From the NCBI GenBank assembly GCA_963169455.1, contig CAUJDW010000110.1, forward strand, positions 1 through 64,000: a stretch of 64,000 nucleotides of DNA. Reading direction: 5' to 3'. The notes beneath the pieces are model-generated. The model was not told the origin of the DNA, made no database searches, and saw nothing but the letters and a program-made list of their open reading frames with translations. Below are positions 8,212 through 16,390 of the stretch, piece after piece. How positions within the stretch are numbered: position 1 is the stretch's first letter; every line of letters starts with the position of its first letter. The position numbers and the translations under genes were made by a program. Origin of the DNA: Bacteroidota bacterium (GTDB lineage Bacteria > Bacteroidota > Bacteroidia > Chitinophagales > Saprospiraceae).

Positions 8212-8703
8212 ATGGCAATAGACTACGCTGACATCCTCGTCAATATCCGCCGGATCGTACGCTCCGTCAACCTGGAAAGCAAACGCATCCAAAAGGAGTA
8301 CGGCATCAGTATTCCCCAACTCCTCACCCTGGGGCACCTCCACCGGCAGCCCGGGCGCCAGGCTTCCCACAAAGAGATCAAAGACTTTCTCAAACTCAAC
8401 GCCAGCACCGTTACCGGCATCATCAGCCGCCTGGAAAAAAAGAAGCTGGTGGCCCGCCTGCCAGGCTTCCAGGACAAACGCGTCAGCCTCATTACCCTCA
8501 CCGGCCCGGGGGCCGAACTGCTCGAATCGGCGCCGCAACCGCTGCACCAGAAAATTTCCGAAAAACTGCAAAAACTTTCCCCTCAGGAACTGGCCCGCCT
8601 GAATGATGCCTTCCAAACCATCTCCGATATCCTCCGCATCGATGACATGGAGGTAGAACCCCTCCTGTTCAGCGGCGCCGCCCTGGACGAAAACAACAGC
8701 TAA
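8212..8703 (+). CDS. MarR-family transcriptional regulator
   Basis: A 163-residue winged-helix regulator. The layout is typical of MarR: an N-terminal dimerisation helix (residues 1-30), the SIPQLLTLGHL helix, the recognition region KDFLKLNASTVTGIISRLEKKKLVAR (about 60-86), and the beta wing with the conserved D-R pair (FQDKRVSLITLTGPG). A C-terminal helix pair completes the dimer interface. The ligand and target are unknown. It stands between the DksA-like gene and a MITE-like element. A TATCTTTA sequence at 8181-8188 may be the -7 element, and no adjacent efflux gene suggests a target. Confidence 0.9.
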   Translation: MAIDYADILVNIRRIVRSVNLESKRIQKEYGISIPQLLTLGHLHRQPGRQASHKEIKDFLKLNASTVTGIISRLEKKKLVARLPGFQDKRVSLITLTGPGAELLESAPQPLHQKISEKLQKLSPQELARLNDAFQTISDILRIDDMEVEPLLFSGAALDENNS

Positions 8704-8840
8704 AGGTGCCCCTTCCAAACATGCTCTAAAGCACTTCCCCGGGCCTGCACGCCCTTTTTGAACTATTTCTCTCTCCTGGCGGTTATTAGTTTGCATAGAA
8801 AGTATTTTGGCATAGTGCATGCTGCTTTTCCTCTGTTAAG

Positions 8841-8944
8841 TAGTTGGACACGTTTAGCAGAATAATATAACCCTAGCCCCAGGAACAAGGCTATTGGCGC
8901 CGTATTTCCGAAGCAGTATGGGTTACAATAAATGTGTCCAACTA
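8841..8944. mobile_element. MITE-like element with 16-bp terminal inverted repeats
   Basis: A 104-bp stretch begins TAGTTGGACACGTTTA and ends with its near-perfect inverse (TAAATGTGTCCAACTA; 15 of 16 positions pair). Shorter internal complementarity (AACCC/GGGTT) extends the potential hairpin. No transposase is encoded. The ends resemble those of an insertion sequence, and TA dinucleotides occupy both extremes, which would fit an IS630-like TA target if the true tip starts at GTTGGACAC. Family assignment is not secure. Confidence 0.5.
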
Positions 8945-8980
8945 TCTTAGGCTTCCCCGAAAAAAACAAACCCTTCGATC

Positions 8981-10342
8981 ATGAAAAAATATCAGGCGTA
9001 CACCCTGAGGAACTACCTCGACATCCCCCAGGCCCGGGTTCACCTGAGCGAAGAGGAGCGCTTCGCCCTGGAAGTTGTAGGGCATGTGTTGCCTTTCAAA
9101 ACCAACAACTACGTCGTTGAAGAACTCATCGACTGGAGCCGTTACCGGGATGACCCCATTTTTATCCTCACCTTCCCCCGGAAAGAAATGCTGAGCCCGG
9201 AGCACTTCGATGAGATGGCTGCCGCCATACGCGGCGGCGCCGGCAAGCCCGAAATCAGGCTCATCGCCAACAAAATCCGCATGGAGCTCAACCCGCATCC
9301 CGCCGGCCAGCTCTCCCGGAATGTGCCCGCCATCGATGGCGTCAAACTGACGGGCGTGCAGCACAAATACCGCGAAACCGTGCTCTTTTTCCCCAGCCAG
9401 GGCCAAACCTGCCATGCTTACTGCACCTTCTGTTTCCGCTGGCCGCAATTCGTGGGGATGAACGAGCTGAAATTCGCCATGCGCGATACGGAATTGGTCA
9501 TCAAATACCTGAAGAGCCAACCCCTGGCCACCGACATCCTCTTTACCGGCGGGGATCCCCTCATCATGAAAACCAAGGTGCTGCGCACCTACATCGAATC
9601 GCTCATCGATGCGCGAATACCCAACCTTCGTTCCATACGCTTCGGCACCAAGGCGCTGAGCTACTGGCCCCAGCGCTTTACCTCCGACGAGGATGCGGAC
9701 GGCCTGCTGCGGCTCTTTGAGAAGGTGCGCAAAGCAGGAATGCACCTCGCCCTGATGGCGCATTTTAACCACCCCAATGAACTGAAAACGGAAGAGGTGC
9801 GCAAAGCAGTCAGCCGCATCCGGAATACCGGCGCCATCATCCGGACGCAGTCGCCCATCATGCGCCACATCAACGACAAGGCCGAAATTTGGGCCCAGAT
9901 GTGGCAAAAACAGGTTGAGGTGGGCTGCGTGCCCTACTACATGTTCGTGGCCCGCGATACGGGAGCACAGCACTATTTCGCCCTCCCTCTGGAGGAGGCC
10001 TGGAATATTTTCCGCAAGGCCTACCAGCAAGTCAGCGGCATAGCCCGCACGGTGCGGGGGCCTTCTATGTCGGCAGGGCCTGGAAAAGTACAGGTGCTGG
10101 GGGTGAGCGAAATAGCAGGCGAAAAGGTGTTTGCCCTGCAGTTTATCCAGGGCCGCAACCCGGACTGGGTGCGGCGCCCCTTCTTCGCCCGCTATGATCC
10201 GGAAGCCATCTGGCTGAATGATCTCTACCCCGCCTTCGGAAAGGAAAAATTCTTCTTCGAAACGGAATTTCCCGTTCAACGCAAAGCCATGCTAAACCTC
10301 CGGCAGGCCGGAGGGCTAAACTACAAAGCCGCAATGAATTAG
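8981..10342 (+). CDS. kamA: KamA-family radical SAM protein (lysine 2,3-aminomutase-like)
   Basis: A 453-residue radical S-adenosylmethionine enzyme of the lysine 2,3-aminomutase family, which interconverts L-lysine and L-beta-lysine using an iron-sulfur cluster, SAM and PLP. The cluster motif CHAYCTFC has Cys144, Cys148 and Cys151. The SAM-binding TGGDPL loop follows at about residue 190, and a C-terminal SAGPGKVQVLG segment fits the PLP-lysine region. Related enzymes also make beta-lysine for elongation factor P (EpmB); no EpmA partner is present here, so the product's use is open. The gene starts 37 bp after the MITE-like element, which may affect its promoter. Confidence 0.85.
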   Translation: MKKYQAYTLRNYLDIPQARVHLSEEERFALEVVGHVLPFKTNNYVVEELIDWSRYRDDPIFILTFPRKEMLSPEHFDEMAAAIRGGAGKPEIRLIANKIRMELNPHPAGQLSRNVPAIDGVKLTGVQHKYRETVLFFPSQGQTCHAYCTFCFRWPQFVGMNELKFAMRDTELVIKYLKSQPLATDILFTGGDPLIMKTKVLRTYIESLIDARIPNLRSIRFGTKALSYWPQRFTSDEDADGLLRLFEKVRKAGMHLALMAHFNHPNELKTEEVRKAVSRIRNTGAIIRTQSPIMRHINDKAEIWAQMWQKQVEVGCVPYYMFVARDTGAQHYFALPLEEAWNIFRKAYQQVSGIARTVRGPSMSAGPGKVQVLGVSEIAGEKVFALQFIQGRNPDWVRRPFFARYDPEAIWLNDLYPAFGKEKFFFETEFPVQRKAMLNLRQAGGLNYKAAMN

Positions 10343-10428
10343 GCCGCTTTTTGCAGCGCCGGGGCCTTTATAAATTTCCTGATATTTGGTAAATTGCATT
10401 CCGCTTTAACAAAAATCAGGGCTTATTT

Positions 10429-10626
10429 ATGCTTATTATCGAAATCAAAGAAGGAGAAGGCATCGACCGGGCGCTGAAGCGTTACAAGCGCAAGTTCCAG
10501 AATGCCGGCGTCATCAAGGAGTTGCGAAAGCGTAAGGAGTTTGTCAAACCTTCCGTGCGCCGCCGCAGCAAATACCTCAAGGCTGTTTACAGAGAATTCA
10601 TAAAAGAGAAGGAAGAGGAAGGGTAG
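10429..10626 (+). CDS. rpsU: 30S ribosomal protein bS21
   Basis: A 65-residue, very basic protein matching bS21, the small-subunit protein at the mRNA 3'-end/anti-Shine-Dalgarno neck. The MLIIEIKEGEGIDRALKRYKRKF start and the KRKEFVKPSVRRRSKYLKAVY core are typical for Bacteroidota. Length is as expected. It is followed closely by a short terminator and then the aminotransferase gene. Confidence 0.96.
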   Translation: MLIIEIKEGEGIDRALKRYKRKFQNAGVIKELRKRKEFVKPSVRRRSKYLKAVYREFIKEKEEEG

Positions 10627-10632
10627 CGCCGC

Positions 10633-10650
10633 GCCCTTCGGGGCTTTTTT
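10633..10650 (+). terminator. Short terminator after rpsU
   Basis: GCCC-TTCG-GGGC (10633-10644) followed by six T residues. The stem is short but carries a stable UUCG tetraloop and a good U tract. Confidence 0.65.
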
Positions 10651-10675
10651 CTCAACGCTATATCCTACCTCCGCT

Positions 10676-11968
10676 ATGGCCAGGCCACAAGACATCCGAA
10701 TCGACCTCAACCTCAACATCAGAGGGCTGAAGAAGTCAGCCACCCTGGCGATCAACGAATTATCCCGCCAACTTCAGCAGGAAGGGAAAAAAGTGTACCG
10801 GCTGGGGTTCGGACAGTCGCCCTTCCCCGTGCCGGAACCGGTCGTGGAGGCCCTTCGCCGGCATGCCCACGAGAAGGACTACCTCGCGGTCAAAGGCTTG
10901 TTTGAACTGAGGGATGCCATTGCTTCCTACCTGTACCGCAAACAGGGCATCCAACGAACCGCTGAGGATGTTTTGATCGGCCCCGGCTCCAAAGAGTTGC
11001 TTTTCCTGGTTCAGCTGACGTACTATGGCGACCTGGTGATCCCCACGCCTAGTTGGGTGTCCTATGCCCCGCAGGCAATTATCGCCGGGCGCCGCGTCAA
11101 TTGGGTCAAAACCCAACAGGAAAACGACTGGCGGCTCACGCCCGCAGAACTGGAGCGCCTCTGCGAGCTGGATCCCGGCCGCCCGCGCATCCTTATCATC
11201 AATTACCCATCCAACCCCACCGGCGCAACTTACGCTGCCGAACGGCTGAAAGAACTGGCCGCAGTGGCCAGGAAATACAAGGTGATCCTGTTGTCCGATG
11301 AGATATACGGCGAGTTGCACCACACCGGCCAGCATGTGAGCATCGCCCGTTTTTACCCCGAGGGAACCATCATCAGCACCGGCTTGTCCAAATGGTGCGG
11401 CGCCGGCGGCTGGCGCCTCGGCGCATTCATCTTCCCGCCCGCGCTGCGCTGGTTACTCGACGCGATGGCCATCGTGGCGAGCGAAACCTTCACGTCCACC
11501 AGCGCGCCTATCCAGTATGCCGCTGTTGAGGCCTTCCGGGAAAACCCGATGATCGACAGGTACCTCGACAACGCCCGGCGCATCCTGCGCATCCTGGGGC
11601 GCAGCCTGCACGCCCGGCTTCTTCAATACAATATTTTTGCTCCAAAACCGCAGGGGGGCTTCTACCTCTTTCCTCATTTCGGCTACTACCAGCCCAACCT
11701 GATGAAACGGGGCATTTCCAACAGCCAGCAGTTCTGTGAGGCCCTGCTGAACGATACCGGCCTGGCTCTCCTGCCCAGTTATGATTTTGGCCGCCCTTCC
11801 GGTGAACTCACCGCCCGCCTGTCCTACGTCGATTTCGACGGAGAAATGGCCCTTCAAATGGCCGGGGAAGCTTACGCAGGCAAACCACTGGATGATAAGT
11901 TCGTGGAATCCTGCTGTGGAAACATGCTGGAGGCAATCGGCCTGCTGGGCGCCTGGCTGCAAAAATAA
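10676..11968 (+). CDS. PLP-dependent class I/II aminotransferase (aspartate aminotransferase-like)
   Basis: A 430-residue fold-type I aminotransferase. The substrate/PLP landmarks are visible. NYPSNPTGA carries the cofactor-contacting Asn180, LSDEIYGE carries Asp208 and Tyr211, and STGLSKWCGAGGWRLG carries the Schiff-base Lys239 and a following Arg. The SK(x)xxxxGxRxG spacing fits aspartate/aromatic aminotransferases, but which amino acid it uses cannot be decided. It is about 35 residues longer than typical bacterial AspC-like enzymes, mostly at the N-terminus and in the C-terminal lobe. It is separated from rpsU by a terminator and followed by an independent promoter for the next gene. Confidence 0.88.
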   Translation: MARPQDIRIDLNLNIRGLKKSATLAINELSRQLQQEGKKVYRLGFGQSPFPVPEPVVEALRRHAHEKDYLAVKGLFELRDAIASYLYRKQGIQRTAEDVLIGPGSKELLFLVQLTYYGDLVIPTPSWVSYAPQAIIAGRRVNWVKTQQENDWRLTPAELERLCELDPGRPRILIINYPSNPTGATYAAERLKELAAVARKYKVILLSDEIYGELHHTGQHVSIARFYPEGTIISTGLSKWCGAGGWRLGAFIFPPALRWLLDAMAIVASETFTSTSAPIQYAAVEAFRENPMIDRYLDNARRILRILGRSLHARLLQYNIFAPKPQGGFYLFPHFGYYQPNLMKRGISNSQQFCEALLNDTGLALLPSYDFGRPSGELTARLSYVDFDGEMALQMAGEAYAGKPLDDKFVESCCGNMLEAIGLLGAWLQK

Positions 11969-12037
11969 ACCCGCCCGCCCTTATTGTCTGCCGCGCGGCG
12001 CTTCGCCGTTAAATCTTCCCCTCCGGCCGGCCATAAG

Positions 12038-12068
12038 TTGGCGGACAGGCCTGTATAGGTTAACTTTG
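12038..12068 (+). promoter_or_regulatory. Promoter of the lipoprotein gene at 12101
   Basis: TTG at 12038-12040, exactly 20 bp, then TAACTTTG at 12061-12068, a full TAnnTTTG match. The predicted leader is about 25 nt. Confidence 0.7.
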
Positions 12069-12100
12069 ATACGATCGGGAAAACAACACCAACCACTCAA

Positions 12101-12769
12101 ATGAAAATACCCAGGGCTTTATTTGTACTGTGTGCCTGCTCAGGCCTGCTGTCCTGCAGCAAGGATGCCATCCCAACCGTGGAACCCGAACCGGCCCCTG
12201 AAAAGATCATCCAGGAACCCGCAGCGGATTACCTGATGCTGAAAACGGGCAATTTCTGGGTGTACGAGAGCTTCAGCGTCGAACCAGCCTCCGGCCAGGC
12301 CAGGCCCCTCCACAAGCGGGATAGCCTGCACGTTAGCCGGGATACGACCATCAACCGGGCCAGGTACCACCTGCTGGAAGGCACGCGCCTGGGCGAGCCC
12401 TATAGCGCGCTGCTGCGCACTTCCGGCCCCGAACTGCTGGACGCCGAAGGGCGCGTTTTGTTTTCCACAACTTCCCTGGGCGACACCACCGAGCTGCCCT
12501 ACGCCCTTCTCCCCGGAGGCGTTTTTTCCGCCCGTTCGCTGATCCAAAGGACGGAAGGCGTTGATGTGCCTTACGGCGCTTTCGATGAAGCCCTGGTTCA
12601 GCATTTCTTTCTGAAGCTTGCTCCAGGCCCCGCAGGCTTGCCGGACAATTCCCTGCGCCACGATGCGGCTTTCTATGTCAAAGGGCTCGGCCTGGCCAAG
12701 TTTTCCAGCCAGACTGTGGGAGAGCCAATCTGTATCGAAATGCGCCTGGTGAACTGCAGGGTGCAGTAG
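12101..12769 (+). CDS. Hypothetical lipoprotein
   Basis: A 222-residue protein with a lipoprotein signal peptide: MKIPRALFVLCACSGLLSC, where the lipobox cysteine is followed by SKD. Its product is therefore predicted to be anchored in a membrane. The mature part starts with a Pro/Glu-rich linker, then beta-rich sequence with no family I recognise. Many Bacteroidota lipoproteins with the phrase LKTGNFWVYESF (here about residues 47-58) are surface or periplasmic proteins of unknown role. It has its own promoter. An octanucleotide repeat starts 6 bp after its stop codon. Confidence 0.75.
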   Translation: MKIPRALFVLCACSGLLSCSKDAIPTVEPEPAPEKIIQEPAADYLMLKTGNFWVYESFSVEPASGQARPLHKRDSLHVSRDTTINRARYHLLEGTRLGEPYSALLRTSGPELLDAEGRVLFSTTSLGDTTELPYALLPGGVFSARSLIQRTEGVDVPYGAFDEALVQHFFLKLAPGPAGLPDNSLRHDAAFYVKGLGLAKFSSQTVGEPICIEMRLVNCRVQ

Positions 12770-12774
12770 GGGGA

Positions 12775-12962
12775 GCTATATTGCTATATTGCTATATTGC
12801 TATATTGCTGTATTGCTGTATTGCTGTATTGCTGTATTGCTGTATTGCTGTATTGCTATATTGCTATATTGCTGTATTGCTGTATTGCTATATTGCTGTA
12901 TTGCTGTATTGCTATATTGCTATATTGCTGTATTGCTATATTGCTGTATTGGTATATTGCTT
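12775..12962 (+). repeat. Octanucleotide tandem repeat (about 23 copies)
   Basis: Units TATTGCTA and TATTGCTG alternate irregularly for 188 bp, with one variant copy near the end (TATTGGTA). All three plus-strand frames stay open through it, and one of them continues without a stop into the permease gene at 13039. Because the unit is 8 bp, each added or lost copy shifts the frame. Confidence 0.97.
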
Positions 12963-13038
12963 TGTGTATCCGGGGGTAAAAAGCAAGGGGGTCTGCTTCC
13001 CGCCGCATATCTTTGTGGCTTTAAAAAGCCGCATCCGT

Positions 13039-13821
13039 ATGCAACTGGAGTGGTATCATTACCTCATAGCCATTTTGGGCAGCGCCCTGGCCGGCAGTAT
13101 CAATACGCTGGCCGGCAACGGCTCTGCTATTACCCTGAGCATCCTCACCGAACTGCTCGGGCTGCCCGGCAACCTCGCCAACGGCACCAACAGAGTCGGG
13201 ATATTTACCCAAAGCCTGGCCGGCGCCTACGCCTTCTACCGCAACGGCAAACTCACTGTGAGGAGAAGCACCATGCCCATCGCGATGAACGTCGCCGGGG
13301 CAGTGGCCGGCGTAGCGGTTGCAGTCAGCGTGAGCAACGAGGCCTTTGAAGGCGCGTTCCGCTTTCTCATGGTGGCCATGCTCTTTGCCATCCTGTTGAA
13401 ACCCGGGCGCTGGCTCCGGGAAACGGATACCAGCAGGCAGGCCAACCCCTGGATCGCTATTCCGCTTTACCTGGCGCTGGGATTTTACAGCGGGTTCATT
13501 CAAATGGGCATGGGGGTCTTTTTCCTCGCGGTCATGGTGCTCTATGCTCATTACAGCCTCATCGACGCCAATGCAGTAAAACTGGTGGTAGTTGCGCTCA
13601 ATATGCTGCTGGTTATCGCCATCTTCCAGGCTCAGGGGTTGATCGACTGGCGTATAGGGCTCATCATGGCCATAGGCCAAACCGCAGGGGGATACCTGAC
13701 CGCCCATTACGCTTCCCTCTACCCCCGCGCCAACGTCTGGGCGCACCGCCTGCTGATCGCCGTCATTGTCCTGGCTGTCGCGAAAATGTTCAACCTCCAT
13801 CAGGTTCTGCTCCCCCGCTGA
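13039..13821 (+). CDS. TauE/SafE-family membrane permease
   Basis: A 260-residue polytopic membrane protein of the TauE/SafE (sulfite exporter/DUF81) family with about eight hydrophobic helices. The N-terminal GSALAGSINTLAGNGSAITLS and the internal repeat GFIQMGMGVFFLA are the two half-signatures of the family. Members export sulfite, sulfoacetate or other organic anions; the substrate here is unknown. The frame is open far upstream through the octamer repeat, but the ATG at 13039 places the start at the first helix where the family begins. Phase-variable expression is possible if translation initiates upstream; that is inference. Confidence 0.85.
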   Translation: MQLEWYHYLIAILGSALAGSINTLAGNGSAITLSILTELLGLPGNLANGTNRVGIFTQSLAGAYAFYRNGKLTVRRSTMPIAMNVAGAVAGVAVAVSVSNEAFEGAFRFLMVAMLFAILLKPGRWLRETDTSRQANPWIAIPLYLALGFYSGFIQMGMGVFFLAVMVLYAHYSLIDANAVKLVVVALNMLLVIAIFQAQGLIDWRIGLIMAIGQTAGGYLTAHYASLYPRANVWAHRLLIAVIVLAVAKMFNLHQVLLPR

Positions 13822-13982
13822 TAAATGTCAGCCCCTACAGTAACATAACTCATTGAACTGCGGCTGCAATAATCTTAGCATTAAGCCAACTTACAGCCCG
13901 ATCATCGGGCAGGCGCAGCCTTACTCCCGGAATAAAACGCCAGGGGGTAAAATCGGCTATGTAACCAACAAAATCGAACGTC

Positions 13983-14537
13983 ATGAAATCGTTTTTCCAA
14001 GCCGGAACCACCACCGATTATGATGCCTTGACCGTGCACCGTTCCGAAAAAGTCATCGAGTTGGAGTTCCCGGGGCACGAAGGCAGCCTCTTTACCTACC
14101 TGCTGCCGCAGAGCGATAATTCCGCCTGGGCCGTCGCCTGCTGGGGAGACACCCTGGACTTCCTCCTGAATATGGATCAAAAAGCTATTGCCGCCAACTG
14201 GCCATTCATGGCCAGCCTGCTGACAGCGGGTAGTGAAAAAAAATTCGGCAATGGCGCGCTGGTCCGGATCAAGGCCCCGGATAATGACGAAATGCGCTGG
14301 GGTGTAATGACGGAAATTACGGGAATGGACGTTCGGAAAAATGCGGACAACCTCTGGGGCTTCCCCCAACTGCTGAAAGCCATTGAGATCGTCCACCAGG
14401 CTTCCGCCAGATTGTATAAGGAACTTAAGGAAAACGAGCCAAAGGGATGGGACCAGGCTCAAAAAGCCCTGCTGGAACGCTGCGAAGGCGCTGAAGAATC
14501 CCTATTCTTCGACTTCGGTTTCCTGCAAAACGGTTAA
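13983..14537 (+). CDS. Hypothetical protein
   Basis: A 184-residue soluble protein that I do not recognise. It lacks a signal peptide or membrane helix. It has a mixed alpha/beta N-terminal half (HEGSLFTYLLPQSDNSAWAVACWGD) and a helical C-terminus. The 160 bp upstream contain a 15-nt palindrome, GCCCGATCATCGGGC, at 13896-13910, which could be an operator or hairpin. The following SDR gene is convergent, ending 12 bp away. Confidence 0.55.
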   Translation: MKSFFQAGTTTDYDALTVHRSEKVIELEFPGHEGSLFTYLLPQSDNSAWAVACWGDTLDFLLNMDQKAIAANWPFMASLLTAGSEKKFGNGALVRIKAPDNDEMRWGVMTEITGMDVRKNADNLWGFPQLLKAIEIVHQASARLYKELKENEPKGWDQAQKALLERCEGAEESLFFDFGFLQNG

Positions 14538-14548
14538 AAACTTCCTGC

Positions 14549-15241
14549 TCACCATTCGATGGCCTTCTTGTCCCGGAAAAATTTTCCGCTCAGGCTTTGT
14601 GGAGCTTCCGAAGCCAGCCATACCGGCGTTTCCGCTCCTTTCGCCACCGGGCGCGTAGCGCCGCGCCCGCCCATGTCCGTCCTGACCCATCCGGGACAGA
14701 CGGCATTGACGGCTATGTTCCGGCCCCGCAGTTCGTAGGCCAGTTGCCGGGTGATGCTGTTCAGCAGGGTTTTGGACACACAATAGGCCGGCGACCAGCC
14801 GCCGACGGGGTCCGTCATGGAGCCACCGCCGCTGGAGAGCATGACGATACGGGCCGGGTTGTCCAGATAGGGCAGAAAGGCCTTGCTCACCCACAAGGGC
14901 CCGTAACCATTCGTGGTGATGGTTTGTTCCATGATCTCGTCTGCATCAAGTGACAGGCGGCTGTCGTTTTTCAGCAGTATCGCGGCGTTGTTGATCAATA
15001 CACCCAGCAACAGGCCGCGCCGGCTGAACTGCCGCGCCGCCTCCCGGATGCTGTCTTTCCTGCTCACATCCATCAACAAAGGTATCGCCTGGATCCCCTC
15101 CTGTGACAATCGGGACGCCGCTTGTTCCAGAGGCTCCGCACTTCGTCCGGAAATAAAAACCTGAAATCCGCGCAGCCCCAGCTGCCTGGCAATCTCAAAG
15201 CCAAGGCCCCTGTTGGCTCCGGTGATTAGCGCTGTTTGCAT
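14549..15241 (-). CDS. SDR-family oxidoreductase
   Basis: A 230-residue classical short-chain dehydrogenase/reductase. The cofactor loop TGANRGLG is at residues 7-14 and NNAA near 86-89. The catalytic Ser lies in MLSSGGGS, and the YCVSK motif supplies Tyr and Lys. PGWVRTDMGG ends the active-site lid. The substrate cannot be predicted, although the pattern resembles carbonyl-reductase-like enzymes. It is the first of an unbroken series of minus-strand genes extending to 27.4 kb. Two repeat hairpins lie upstream of it. Confidence 0.9.
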   Translation of the reverse strand: MQTALITGANRGLGFEIARQLGLRGFQVFISGRSAEPLEQAASRLSQEGIQAIPLLMDVSRKDSIREAARQFSRRGLLLGVLINNAAILLKNDSRLSLDADEIMEQTITTNGYGPLWVSKAFLPYLDNPARIVMLSSGGGSMTDPVGGWSPAYCVSKTLLNSITRQLAYELRGRNIAVNAVCPGWVRTDMGGRGATRPVAKGAETPVWLASEAPQSLSGKFFRDKKAIEW

Positions 15242-15297
15242 ATCATACTTATTTTGTACCTATTTAGGAGGGCCACCTGCCCGTATTCATTCCATGC

Positions 15298-15346
15298 GTC
15301 AGGGGGTGGCTGATCGGTAACCCACCAGGGTGAGCCACCCTCTGAC
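15298..15346. repeat. REP-like hairpin, copy 1
   Basis: GTCAGGGGGTGGCT (15298-15311) pairs with AGCCACCCTCTGAC (15333-15346), with one mismatch or G-U pair. The same 14-mer arm recurs in copy 2, so this is a repeated palindromic unit rather than a simple terminator. Confidence 0.8.
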
Positions 15347-15378
15347 TGGGCATAGCCGCTGTTTCGCTTCCGTGCTCA

Positions 15379-15427
15379 GTCAGGGGGTGGCTCGCCTGAA
15401 TGGAACCTCGTTCAGCCACTCCCTGAC
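15379..15427. repeat. REP-like hairpin, copy 2
   Basis: GTCAGGGGGTGGCT (15379-15392) pairs with AGCCACTCCCTGAC (15414-15427). The left arm is identical to copy 1 and has the same orientation. The spans are 49 bp each, while the loops differ. It lies between the divergent SDR promoter region and the end of the LytTR regulator gene. Confidence 0.8.
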
Positions 15428-15506
15428 GCCAGAGGCCCGCGTCCTGGGCCATACTGCAAAGAGGGCTAAACAGTTACCTTATTTTATTCTAAATACCCAC
15501 TTCTCC

Positions 15507-16250
15507 TCAGCCCCTCAGCATGGCCCCCACCTCTTCCCGCCGCCGCCGCGCCACTTCCACCCGTGTGTTGTCGCGCATCACCACAAAACCGTCGTGGCTG
15601 AGGTAGGAAACGTGAACGCGGTTGACGAGGTGCGACTTATGGGTGCGGATAAAGCCGTAAGGCCCCAGCAGGTCATCGTATTCGCCCAGGCTTTTCGAAG
15701 CCAGGTGCTGGCGGCCTCCGGAAAGGTGAATCTGCGTATAGGCGCCCATGGCCTCCAGCCGGACAATCTCCGCCGGCAGGAAAAAGTGAACCCCGTCGCG
15801 GGTGGGCACCGCCAGGCGGAACTGCCCGGGGTCGCTGGCCTGCAGATTGGCCAGCATGTTGCGCAGCTGCTCGGGCTGATAGGCCCACTCGTCGCGGCTG
15901 GCTATATAGCGCTGCACGGCATTGATCAGCTCCTGCACATCCACCGGCTTGAGCAGGTAGTCGAATGCGCTGAACCGGATGGCCTGCAGGGTGTACTCGT
16001 GGTGGGCAGTCGTAAAAATAGCCTTGAACCGCCTGTCCCGGATCTGGCTGAGCACCTCGAAACCATCCAGATAGGGCATGCGGATATCGAGAAAGAGCAG
16101 GTCGGGCTTGTGCTCGTGTATCATTCCTGCAGCCTGCCGGGCATCGTTGCAGCACCAGATGCGCCCGATCTCGGGTACAAAGCGCTCGATCATTAACTGC
16201 AGCATGTCGGAAGCGCGTTGCTCATCATCAACAATAAGGGCTTTCAGCAT
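15507..16250 (-). CDS. LytTR-family response regulator
   Basis: A 247-residue two-component regulator. The receiver domain (about 1-120) has the acidic pocket VDDE, the phospho-acceptor Asp in LLFLDIRMP and the switch Lys in YLLKPVD. The C-terminal LytTR DNA-binding domain (about 150-245) ends FIRTHKSHLVNRVHVSYL and then basic residues. The start MLKALIVDDE at 16250 is chosen because the upstream in-frame extension is low-complexity DNA outside the conserved domain. Its partner is the large sensor kinase 140 bp upstream on the same strand. LytTR regulators bind pairs of short direct repeats; none was firmly identified. Confidence 0.92.
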   Translation of the reverse strand: MLKALIVDDEQRASDMLQLMIERFVPEIGRIWCCNDARQAAGMIHEHKPDLLFLDIRMPYLDGFEVLSQIRDRRFKAIFTTAHHEYTLQAIRFSAFDYLLKPVDVQELINAVQRYIASRDEWAYQPEQLRNMLANLQASDPGQFRLAVPTRDGVHFFLPAEIVRLEAMGAYTQIHLSGGRQHLASKSLGEYDDLLGPYGFIRTHKSHLVNRVHVSYLSHDGFVVMRDNTRVEVARRRREEVGAMLRG

Positions 16251-16390
16251 AATTTCTCTTTTTTCGGGGCCTGCCAGCCTACCGGCCGGCTCGGCTGTTT
16301 TCTTCAAGGCCGTCCAAAGTTCCCCACTTCCCATCCCGGCCTCCTTACCGTTGGCACGGGACGCCCTTCGGCCGCTTCCGGCTTCCCACT

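Noticed and set aside
8763-8969. Minus-strand frame across the MITE-like element
   Set aside because: It spans both inverted ends and has no family similarity or ribosome site.
12461-12469. DnaA-box match TTTTCCACA inside the lipoprotein gene
   Set aside because: Single 9-mer in coding DNA; the expected background is several per window. The same applies to 26602 and 35287.
12781-13821. Long ORF starting in the octamer repeat and including the permease
   Set aside because: The first 86 codons are repeat-derived, no ribosome site is visible, and the TauE family starts at the ATG at 13039.
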